Positions 6,338-12,259 of a stretch of 12,259 nucleotides of DNA are shown here, one piece after another. Within the stretch, counting starts at the first letter, position 1; every line of letters begins with the position of its first letter. A program made the position numbers and the translations under genes. Origin of the DNA: an uncultured Alphaproteobacteria bacterium (GTDB lineage Bacteria > Pseudomonadota > Alphaproteobacteria > Sphingomonadales > Sphingomonadaceae); NCBI GenBank assembly GCA_903939555.1, contig CAJAHV010000230.1, positions 1-12,259 of the forward strand, written 5' to 3'. The notes under the pieces were generated by a model that saw nothing but the letters and a program-made list of their open reading frames with translations, was not told where the DNA came from and did no database searches.

Positions 6338-7348
6338 ATGACGACACGCAATGTCTGGCGGCTGGCCAAGCGCCCGGTGGGGGATATCGCCGATGGCGAC
6401 CTTGTCTATGGCAGCGAACCGCTGCCGCCGCTGCAGGACGGGCAGTTCAGCCTGCGCGTCACCTATCTGTCGCTTGATCCGACCAACCGGATCTGGATGA
6501 GCGATCAGGAGCAATATATGCCGCCCGTCGTCGTCGGCGCGCCGATGCGCGGCGGTGTTGCCGGCCGCGTTGTCGAAAGCCGCAAGGACGGGGTCAACCC
6601 CGGTGACCTGTTTGCCGGGCTGGGCGAATGGGCCGACATCATGGTCACCGACGGCACCGGCCTGTCGCGCCTGCCCGAAATTCCGGGCGTGCCGCTGGCG
6701 GCGTCGTTCGGCACCTTGGGACTGGTCGGGCCGACCGCCTATTTCGGACTGCTCGATATCGGCAAGCCGCAGCCGGGCGAGACGCTGGTGGTCAGCGCGG
6801 CAGCCGGCGGCGTCGGCCAGATCGTCGGGCAGATCGGCAAGATCATGGGCTGCAAGGTCATCGGCATCGCCGGCGGCAAGGCCAAGTGCGACTATGTTGT
6901 CGATGAACTGGGTTTCGATGCCTGCATCGATTACAAGTCGCAGGATGTCGGCGCCGAACTCGACCGGCTGGCCCCGGATGGCATCGACATCAATTTCGAA
7001 CAGGTTGGCGGCGACATCATGGTCGCAGTGCTGAAGCGCATGAAGCTGTTCGGCCGGATGCCGCTGTGCGGGATGATCTCGAGCTATAATGCGACCGAGG
7101 CCGACGAGCCGCCGGGTTTCTGGACCATGATGCTGATGCGCCGACTGACGGTGCGCGGTTTCATCGTCACCGATTTCGCCGATCGCTTTGCCGAATCCGG
7201 CCAGGCGATGCTCGGCTGGATGTTGCAGGGCAAGCTGAAGACCCGGCAGGATATCCGCCCGGGGCTGGAGAATGCCGCGACGGCGGTGAAGGATCTTTAT
7301 ACCGGCGGAAACTTTGGGAAACTGCTCGTCGAGGTGACGCCGCCGTAA
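6338..7348 (+). CDS. NADP-dependent oxidoreductase, zinc-independent MDR superfamily (CurA/prostaglandin-reductase type)
   Basis: A medium-chain dehydrogenase/reductase of 336 residues that lacks the zinc ligands of alcohol dehydrogenases. It resembles the leukotriene B4 dehydrogenase/prostaglandin reductase/CurA group, which reduces the C=C bond of enones with NADPH. Evidence: the N-terminal GroES-like domain with YLSLDPTNRIWM at about 43-54 and the family's GVAGRVVES. The Rossmann part has VVSAAAGGVGQIVGQIGK (nucleotide-binding glycines at about 157-160), IGIAGGKAKCDYVVDELGF, and NFEQVGGDIM. I favour ATG 6338, which has GGGAG nine bases upstream. ATG 6332 overlaps the hydrolase stop but is only three bases from that site. 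Pairing with a hydrolase suggests successive steps on one substrate, but this is inference. Confidence 0.92.
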   Translation: MTTRNVWRLAKRPVGDIADGDLVYGSEPLPPLQDGQFSLRVTYLSLDPTNRIWMSDQEQYMPPVVVGAPMRGGVAGRVVESRKDGVNPGDLFAGLGEWADIMVTDGTGLSRLPEIPGVPLAASFGTLGLVGPTAYFGLLDIGKPQPGETLVVSAAAGGVGQIVGQIGKIMGCKVIGIAGGKAKCDYVVDELGFDACIDYKSQDVGAELDRLAPDGIDINFEQVGGDIMVAVLKRMKLFGRMPLCGMISSYNATEADEPPGFWTMMLMRRLTVRGFIVTDFADRFAESGQAMLGWMLQGKLKTRQDIRPGLENAATAVKDLYTGGNFGKLLVEVTPP

Positions 7349-7368
7349 GGGCGGAACGACGAGAACAA

Positions 7369-7402
7369 GCGTGTCACCGCCGCGCGGCTGGGGGTGACAC
7401 GC
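7369..7402. terminator. Stem-loop between convergent operons
   Basis: A perfect 10-bp inverted repeat, GCGTGTCACC at 7369-7378 and GGTGACACGC at 7393-7402, with a 14-base GC-rich loop that contains the palindrome GCCGCGCGGC. It lies 20 bases after the MDR stop and 16 bases before the thiolase stop on the other strand, the usual place for a bidirectional terminator. No T-run follows on either strand. Confidence 0.55.
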
Positions 7403-7418
7403 AGCCTCCCCCGGCGGC

Positions 7419-8918
7419 TTACGCCCGCCAGATTTGCAACCCGTCATCCCCGACGCTGACCGTACCCGCATCGCCTACCGGCGAGCGGTCAAGCGACAGC
7501 AACTGATCAAGCGTTGCCGCGTCGTCGCCCAATACCTTGCCGAACACCCGCGTGCCGGCGGCGGTGCGGCCGACGACACCGCCAAAGGCCGCCGCGCCAT
7601 CGCGATCATAAACGACGCTGAAGGTCTCGATCGTCGCGGCGCCGGCATGGGCAAGATCGAGCGCCGGCACCGGATCGCGGCGGCTTTCGGCATCGTCCTG
7701 GACATCCTTGGGCAGCATCAGGCTGGCGGGATCGGCGGCCTCGCTGCCGATGACCAGCGCGTGGTGCTTGGTGACATAGCCACCCTGGCCATAAAGCAGC
7801 GCGCGGGCGGCCGGGGCAGCGCGCAACGAACGCACCATCGCACACGCCGACTGCAGCATATAGCAGTTGAGCCCGGCCCCGGCGAAGCTGAGCCCGCCGG
7901 TCACGCTGAACACCGTATCGGCGGGCAGGCCGAGCGTGCGCCGCGCCATCTTGGGCACGGTCGGGAAACAGGAATACAGCTCCACCCGGTCGAAACCAGC
8001 GGGCGCCATACGCATCGCCTGCGCCAGCACGGCATCTTGCGCCACCGAATGGGTGAACTGGTCACGCGCCAGATAATCCATCGGCTCGGCCGCAGCGGCA
8101 CCGCCATGGACATGGACGATGCGGTCTTCGGGAATGCCCGCAGCGCGCGCGATGGCAAGGCTGGTGAGCAATACGGCACCGGCCTGGTTGACCGTATTGT
8201 TGGCGACCATGCGCTTGGTATAGGGCCAGGCGATCATGCGATTGTCGGGGGTGGGCGTGATGATCTCCGCCGCCGTGAACGCCTTGCGGCCCCAGGCGTG
8301 CGGATTGGCGGCGGCGACCTGCGAAATCGCGGCATAGGCAGCGCCGCTTTCGGCGAGCGCCTGCGCCGGCGTCAGCCCCCAGGCAGCGGTGGTGGCGTTT
8401 TCATACAGCGGGTAGATGTGCACCGGCTGCATGATGCCGCTGCGCACCGCGAGCGGCGTGACATGGTCGCTGGCGACGATGGGGTTTTCCGGCGACGCGG
8501 CGGGCGGCGTCCACGGCAGCTCGATCCCGGCAGCACGCGCCTTGCCGACCGCGTTCATCGCTTCGCCGCCGGTAATGACGGCAACCATCGAATTGCCGTT
8601 CATGATGCGCAGCGCGGCTTCGTGGATGCGCGTCGTGGCGGTTTCGCCGCCAACGATGCCATAAACGGCGCGCGCCGGGTTGATGCCGAGCCGGTCGGTC
8701 AGCCGCTGTGCGACGCGATCATAGCGCCACGAGACAAGCTGGATGACATCGACCGAATCGATGCGGTCGAGAAAGCCACCGCCGGCATCGGCATCGGCGG
8801 CCCTGACGGCCGCCGCCATCAGCGCCAGCGGTTCGAGCGCCTGGCCCGGATCGGTGGGGCGATCGTTGATTTCACCAACGCCGATAATGACGGGCGTGCG
8901 GTCTGCGGGCAGGGCCAT
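7419..8918 (-). CDS. Thiolase-like protein (acetyl-CoA acetyltransferase family, TLP1-type with extra C-terminal domain)
   Basis: A 499-residue member of the thiolase superfamily. It opens RTPVIIGVGEINDRPTD. The core (about 1-410) has the duplicated thiolase fold, including VITGGEAMNAV at 114-124, ELYSCFPTVPKMA at 313-325 and VTGGLSFAGAGLN at 339-351. Residues about 428-499 (ETFSVVYDRDGAAAFGGVV) look like the additional domain of thiolase-like protein type 1. Where classical thiolases carry the nucleophilic cysteine, near residue 90, this protein reads GIVGGETATT, without cysteine, and the usual C-terminal GHP motif is absent. It may therefore not be a true beta-ketothiolase; Cys317 and Cys352 are other candidates. 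The ATG at 8918 has GGAG six bases upstream. It follows the SDR gene by 51 bases, probably as the last gene of the operon. Confidence 0.88.
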   Translation of the reverse strand: MALPADRTPVIIGVGEINDRPTDPGQALEPLALMAAAVRAADADAGGGFLDRIDSVDVIQLVSWRYDRVAQRLTDRLGINPARAVYGIVGGETATTRIHEAALRIMNGNSMVAVITGGEAMNAVGKARAAGIELPWTPPAASPENPIVASDHVTPLAVRSGIMQPVHIYPLYENATTAAWGLTPAQALAESGAAYAAISQVAAANPHAWGRKAFTAAEIITPTPDNRMIAWPYTKRMVANNTVNQAGAVLLTSLAIARAAGIPEDRIVHVHGGAAAAEPMDYLARDQFTHSVAQDAVLAQAMRMAPAGFDRVELYSCFPTVPKMARRTLGLPADTVFSVTGGLSFAGAGLNCYMLQSACAMVRSLRAAPAARALLYGQGGYVTKHHALVIGSEAADPASLMLPKDVQDDAESRRDPVPALDLAHAGAATIETFSVVYDRDGAAAFGGVVGRTAAGTRVFGKVLGDDAATLDQLLSLDRSPVGDAGTVSVGDDGLQIWRA

Positions 8919-8969
8919 GCTGTGCTCCGAAATTTGAGCGCCCCGCCCGCAAGGGCAAGGGCGATTTTG

Positions 8970-9785
8970 CTATCGTGCCGTCCAGCCGCCATCGATGACA
9001 AGTTCGGCGCCGGTCATGTAGCGCGATTCGTCCGAGGCGAGAAAGACGATGCCATCGGCGATATCGCCGGGCAGCCCGGCAAAGCCGAGCGGCGTGCCGC
9101 CGGCCGCAATCACTTCGGCGTGGGGGGCGTTCGAGCCTTCCGGCACGATATTGTTGAGCGCGCCGCCGGCATCGATCTTGCTCCAGATCGCGGTGTCGAT
9201 GATACCCGGGTGGACCGAATTGCAGCGGATGCCGTCGCGGGCTTCGGCGCACTCCATGGCGACGGCCTTGGTGAGCAGCCGCACCCCGCCCTTGGTGGCG
9301 CAATAGCCTGCCAGCCCCGGCGCACCGGCCAGCCCGGCGACCGACGAAATGTTGATGATCGAGCCGCCGCGATACGCTCCGGCCGGCTTGTCGGCGCGCA
9401 TCGCCGGGATGGCGTGCTTGATACCCAGAAAGACACCGGTCATGTTGATCGCCAGCTGGCGGTTCCATTGCTCAAGGCTCATGTCGAGCAACGGACCGCC
9501 AATGGCGATGCCGGCGTTGTTGACGAGGATGTCGAGCCGGCCGAACAGCGCCATGGTCCGCGTCATCAATTCGGCCCAGCGCGCTTCCTCGACGACATCC
9601 TGCCCGCGTGCCTGGACGGTGCCACCGGCAGCGGTGATGATCGCGGCGGTTTCACGCACGCCCGGCATGTCTATATCGGTGATGAATACCCCGGCACCTT
9701 CGCGGGCCAGCGCGATTGCGGCAGCACGGCCGATGCCGGCGGCGGCCCCGGTAACAAAGGCGACGCGCCCATCGAGACGTCCCAT
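8970..9785 (-). CDS. SDR-family NAD(P)-dependent oxidoreductase
   Basis: A classical short-chain dehydrogenase/reductase of 271 residues. The cofactor motif TGAAAGIG is at 12-19, an acidic pair D36/D38 ends beta-2 (suggesting NAD rather than NADP), and NNAG is at 88-91. The catalytic residues are Ser147 in INISS, Tyr160 and Lys164 in YCATK, with Asn113 in AINMTG. The C-terminal FLASDESRYMTGAELVIDGGW is the standard SDR ending. The ATG at 9785 has AGGGGAGA ending about seven bases upstream, so the longer frame to 9887 is not used. The substrate is not evident. The gene sits between DUF427 (55-base gap) and the thiolase-like gene (51-base gap) on one strand, and oxidation of a hydroxyacyl compound ahead of a thiolase-type step would fit; this is inference. 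Confidence 0.94.
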   Translation of the reverse strand: MGRLDGRVAFVTGAAAGIGRAAAIALAREGAGVFITDIDMPGVRETAAIITAAGGTVQARGQDVVEEARWAELMTRTMALFGRLDILVNNAGIAIGGPLLDMSLEQWNRQLAINMTGVFLGIKHAIPAMRADKPAGAYRGGSIINISSVAGLAGAPGLAGYCATKGGVRLLTKAVAMECAEARDGIRCNSVHPGIIDTAIWSKIDAGGALNNIVPEGSNAPHAEVIAAGGTPLGFAGLPGDIADGIVFLASDESRYMTGAELVIDGGWTAR

Positions 9786-9840
9786 GAATTTTCTCCCCTG
9801 ATTTTGTCGCACGCTAGCCCTGCAACGCGCCGGTTGCCAG

Positions 9841-10332
9841 CTACCAGAACTGGCTGCCGGAGATGCCCTTGAACGGGCCGGCGACATCGGCCGTGATCCA
9901 GCCGCCGTAAAAGCCGCCGGGTTGCGGGCGCACCTGTTCGCCGTCGATGGTCACGCTGTCGAAAGGCGCGGCGTAGAAGGCGATATGGTCCTGCAAGGCG
10001 GCAAAGCCCGGCGACGGCGCCGGATAGCACCAGCCGACGCCGGCCAGCACGTCATCCCCGACCACGACATCGCGATAGACGGCCCTGCCCTTCCATTCGC
10101 AAAAGCTGCCGCCCGCCGCGGCGCGCAGATGAACGAGCGCGATATCGGCAGGCGGGATGTACCAGCTCGGCGGGTGGCTGGTTTCGAGCAGGCGCAGCGC
10201 GCGGCGGCTGTCGGCAATCGTCACGCCGCGATGCACGATACGCAGATGGCGCAACGACGCTTCGAGCCGCGGCGGTCGCGGATAGTCCCAGACGCTTTCC
10301 TGCCCCGGCTGAACCGGGTCAGGAGTGATCAC
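9841..10332 (-). CDS. DUF427 domain-containing protein
   Basis: A 163-residue protein with one DUF427 domain filling it. Family marks are ESVWDYPRPPRLE at 12-24, LETSHPPSWYIPP at 49-61, GSFCEWKGRAVYRDV at 75-89, WCYPAPSPGFAALQDHIAFY at 101-120 and the strongly conserved PQPGGFYGGWITADVAGPFKG at 136-156. The domain is a small beta fold of unknown biochemical role, so no function is assigned. The start is GTG at 10332, whose last bases overlap the TGA stop of the MAPEG gene (GTGA), so translation is probably coupled to it. An alternative start further in would cut into the conserved WDYPRP block. Confidence 0.92.
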   Translation of the reverse strand: MITPDPVQPGQESVWDYPRPPRLEASLRHLRIVHRGVTIADSRRALRLLETSHPPSWYIPPADIALVHLRAAAGGSFCEWKGRAVYRDVVVGDDVLAGVGWCYPAPSPGFAALQDHIAFYAAPFDSVTIDGEQVRPQPGGFYGGWITADVAGPFKGISGSQFW

Positions 10333-10727
10333 CCGGCGATGAGCGCCATCACCGCGCCATAGCCGGCGGCAATGATCAGCACGAGCGTCGCCACCATGGT
10401 GATGCCGAAACCCGGACCACGCTTGCCAGCATCGGCATAATAGCCGCGCGCATACACGATGCGGCCGAGCGACCAGACCAGCCCTGCTATTGCGGTCAAC
10501 TGGTCACCCAGCACCGGCGCAGCGAGGAAGATCGCCGGCAGGAACAGCGCCAGTTGTTCGAGCGTGTTGATATGGACCCGGTTGCGCTTGTCGAATTCCG
10601 GGTGGCCGGTGGGCAAAGGTGCGGGCACGTTGAACTTGGCACGCGCGGCACCGACCAGCGCCCCCAGCACGAAGTACAGCAGGATGGCGAAGATGATCGC
10701 CAGCGTCGTCAGCGGATATGCAGCCAT
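10329..10727 (-). CDS. MAPEG-family membrane protein
   Basis: A 132-residue integral membrane protein of the MAPEG family (membrane-associated proteins in eicosanoid and glutathione metabolism). About four transmembrane helices are visible, at roughly 6-27, 56-72, 76-92 and 107-130. The family signature NRVHINTLEQLALFLP is at 49-64, where Arg50, Asn54 and Glu57 are typical, followed by GRIVYARGYY at 88-97. Eukaryotic members are glutathione transferases or isomerases; the bacterial ones are mostly uncharacterised. The ATG at 10727 has CGGGG about six bases upstream, and a good promoter lies at 10766-10794. Its stop overlaps the DUF427 start, making it the first gene of the MAPEG-DUF427-SDR-thiolase set. 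Confidence 0.92.
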   Translation of the reverse strand: MAAYPLTTLAIIFAILLYFVLGALVGAARAKFNVPAPLPTGHPEFDKRNRVHINTLEQLALFLPAIFLAAPVLGDQLTAIAGLVWSLGRIVYARGYYADAGKRGPGFGITMVATLVLIIAAGYGAVMALIAG

Positions 10728-10765
10728 GTTGAACCCCGAGTTTCGCGCATTTGAGTGAGGCGCGA

Positions 10766-10794
10766 ATCCTACGGGGACAAGGCCCGGCTGGCAA
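10766..10794 (-). promoter_or_regulatory. Candidate sigma-70-type promoter for the MAPEG-led operon
   Basis: On the minus strand TTGCCA (5 of 6 to consensus), exactly 17 bases, then TAGGAT (4 of 6). Transcription would start near 10759, about 30 bases before the MAPEG start codon. This is the best-looking promoter in the window. Confidence 0.5.
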
Positions 10795-10887
10795 GCGCAC
10801 CGCTACCTTCGTATTTTCAACGAATTGTGCCCATCGCGGGTGACGGGCTGGCGTGTCGTGGCCCCAGCGCGAGACGCCGGGCGCCCG

Positions 10888-12030
10888 CTACAGCGCCCGC
10901 TCGAACACCCGATAGGTGCGCGTCACCTTGCTTTCGATGGCATCGGCGATCGACCGCATCGGGCCGTTGTCATCGAGAATCCAGCCGATTTCGCCTTCGG
11001 TGGCGCCATAATGCACGATGGCATCGCGGCGGATATATTCGATCATCTGGAAGGCCATCAGCGAGGCGACGCGATGGCCCTGCAAGGACTTGCGGATGCC
11101 CATCAGCGGCACCCGGATGCGGCGTACCTTGGGTGCGCGCAGCCGCCACAACAGCTTTGCCCAGCCGAAGGGGAACAGCCGCCCGCCCAGATCGCGGGTG
11201 AGTTCGTTGATGTCGGGCAGCGCGATCAGGAAACCGACGGCCACGCCTTCATATTCGGCGATGCGGATCAGGTCTTCAAAGACAATGGGCTTCAGCTTTT
11301 TGCCGACAAACGCGACTTCGGCCGGGGTGAGCGGCACAAAACCCCAGTTGGTCGACCAGGCATCGTTGAGAATATCGAGGATCAGCGCGGCTTCCTCGGC
11401 AAAGCGCGCCTTGTCGACCTTGCGGGTCTTCAGCTTGGTGTTGCGCTCGCTGGCCGCGACGATGCGCTGAACGATCTCGGGGAACGGCCGGTCGATGCGC
11501 AGGCCCCAGGTGTGCAGATCCTTGATGCCGGCATAGCCCCGCGCTTCGATATGGCGGACATAATAAGGCAGATGATGCCCCATCATCACCGTCGGCGGCG
11601 TGTCAAAGCCTTCGACCAGCAACCCGGGTTCATCCCAGATCGAGATGCTGAACGGACCCTGCGCCACCGTCATGCCTTCGCCGCGCAGCCAGTCTTCGGC
11701 GGTTTCGAGCAGCAGATTGGCGACATCGACATCATCGATGCATTCGAACAATCCCCAATGGCCGGTCGTCGGGCCGACATGCTTGAGCACCAGAGTGTCA
11801 ACCTGCGCCGAAATACGGCCGACGATTTCGCTTCCGCGCCACGCCAGCCACATCTGCGAGCGGCCGTGTTCGAACCAGGGGTTGCCCTTGATGCCGCTAA
11901 TCAGCGCCAGCGCCTCGCTGCGCAGCGGCGGCACGAAGTTGGGGTCATTGGCATAGAGCCGATAGGGCAGATCGATGAACCGTTCGCGGTCGGCGGCAGT
12001 TTCGACGGGCTGGATGGTCAGGCCGGTCAT
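10888..12030 (-). CDS. GNAT-superfamily (acyl-CoA N-acyltransferase fold) protein, YghO-like
   Basis: A conserved protein of 380 residues whose function is not known to me; related genes are variously labelled N-acetyltransferase, YghO-like or dATP pyrophosphohydrolase. The N-terminal half carries family text such as IDLPYRLYANDPNFVPPLRSE, GNPWFEHGRSQMWLAWR, GRISAQVD and QGPFSISIWDEPGLLVEGFDTPP. The C-terminal half looks like a GNAT fold: AVGFLIALPD as the central strand, then RVPLMGIRKSLQGHRVASLM (306-323) where acetyl-CoA is bound in GNATs, and GWILDDNGPM at 349-358 with YRVFER at the end. ATG 12030 is used; GTG 12036 adds two residues. Neither has a strong ribosome site. It lies 94 bases after lptG on the same strand and 160 bases before the MAPEG gene, whose own promoter separates the two units. 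Confidence 0.8.
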   Translation of the reverse strand: MTGLTIQPVETAADRERFIDLPYRLYANDPNFVPPLRSEALALISGIKGNPWFEHGRSQMWLAWRGSEIVGRISAQVDTLVLKHVGPTTGHWGLFECIDDVDVANLLLETAEDWLRGEGMTVAQGPFSISIWDEPGLLVEGFDTPPTVMMGHHLPYYVRHIEARGYAGIKDLHTWGLRIDRPFPEIVQRIVAASERNTKLKTRKVDKARFAEEAALILDILNDAWSTNWGFVPLTPAEVAFVGKKLKPIVFEDLIRIAEYEGVAVGFLIALPDINELTRDLGGRLFPFGWAKLLWRLRAPKVRRIRVPLMGIRKSLQGHRVASLMAFQMIEYIRRDAIVHYGATEGEIGWILDDNGPMRSIADAIESKVTRTYRVFERAL

Positions 12031-12083
12031 GCGCACCAGCCGACCGTGAAAGCGTTGGAAATCACCCGGAAACCCCTTGTTGC

Positions 12084-12109
12084 CCGCATGGCGTAATGCG
12101 CCATTGCGG
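12084..12109. terminator. Stem-loop downstream of lptG
   Basis: CCGCATGGCG pairs with CGCCATTGCGG around loop TAATG: 10 base pairs with one bulged T at 12105. It lies 15 bases after the lptG stop, between lptG and the GNAT gene on the same strand. No T-run follows in the lptG direction, so it could instead be a partial terminator or an mRNA processing structure. Confidence 0.4.
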
Positions 12110-12124
12110 CCAATTTGGGACGCT

Positions 12125-12259
12125 TCACTCCTCCGTACGGATCAATACCGCTTCGCCGATGAGCAGGAAGAGCAGGAATGGCGCCCAGGCCGCCATCAGC
12201 GGCGGCACCGTGCCGAAATTGCCCATCGCCAACATGAAATTATCGGCAACGAAAAAAGC
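12125..12259 (-). CDS. lptG: LPS export ABC transporter permease LptG, 3' end (runs off right edge)
   Basis: The last 44 codons of a YjgP/YjgQ-type permease. The visible end reads AFFVADNFMLAMGNFGTVPP, then LMAAWAPFLLFLLIGEAVLI and RTEE before the TGA stop. It contains part of the penultimate and the whole last transmembrane helix. FVADN, LAMGNFGTVPPLMAAWAP and the final hydrophobic helix are the usual ending of LptG, which with LptF and LptB moves lipopolysaccharide from the inner membrane to the periplasmic bridge. LptF has a similar end, so the choice of G over F is likely but not certain. An outer membrane with LPS or a glycolipid counterpart is implied. Confidence 0.8.
   Translation of the reverse strand, partial: AFFVADNFMLAMGNFGTVPPLMAAWAPFLLFLLIGEAVLIRTEE

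Noticed and set aside
6056..7471. 471-codon open frame on the minus strand opposite the hydrolase and MDR genes
   Set aside because: Antisense to two clear enzymes; low-complexity composition and no family match.
7434..9872. 812-codon open frame on the plus strand across the thiolase-like and SDR genes
   Set aside because: It is exactly antisense to two well-supported genes with good ribosome sites. The translation is rich in R, H and G with no recognisable domain, as expected for opposite frames in GC-rich DNA.

Overview
This is a GC-rich, gene-dense stretch of bacterial chromosome, most likely from an alphaproteobacterium of the order Sphingomonadales. The reasons are the rho-mnmE order, frequent GTG starts, the style of the protein families (a thiolase-like protein with an extra C-terminal domain, MAPEG, DUF427, a sphingomonad-type alpha/beta hydrolase), and the CCCGGG-rich repeats that I know from memory to be scattered through such genomes. 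The taxonomic call is inference; there is no rRNA or tRNA in the window.

Layout, left to right. Positions 1-1825, minus strand: the 5' part of mnmE (tRNA U34 modification GTPase) runs off the left edge, preceded by rho (transcription termination factor) with a plausible promoter at 1924-1952. Positions 1972-2555: a repeat island. Four copies of one 29-bp hairpin element (two inverted pairs) and a 20-bp tandem repeat surround a small GIY-YIG nuclease gene that fits exactly between the two inner copies. Positions 2556-2864 show no gene. A HIT-family protein (2865-3242, plus) converges on selO (minus, protein AMPylase), with a stem-loop between them.

Positions 4676-7348: a TetR regulator (minus, overlapping the selO 5' end) is divergent from a translationally coupled pair, an alpha/beta hydrolase and a zinc-independent NADP-dependent oxidoreductase. 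Positions 7419-10727, minus: a probable operon transcribed MAPEG, DUF427, SDR oxidoreductase, thiolase-like protein, with a good promoter at 10766-10794. The hydrolase/oxidoreductase pair and this operon converge on a 10-bp stem-loop at 7369-7402. Positions 10888-12259, minus: a GNAT-superfamily protein and the 3' end of lptG (LPS export permease).

Most of the window is housekeeping or ordinary accessory metabolism. The central genes (hydrolase, MDR reductase, thiolase-like protein, SDR) look like enzymes acting on acyl or carbonyl compounds, but no substrate can be read from the sequence. The least ordinary part is the repeat island, where the GIY-YIG gene sits inside perfect inverted copies of the repeat like a small cassette. 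It is a candidate non-RAYT system for spreading or maintaining REP-like elements, which remains a hypothesis.
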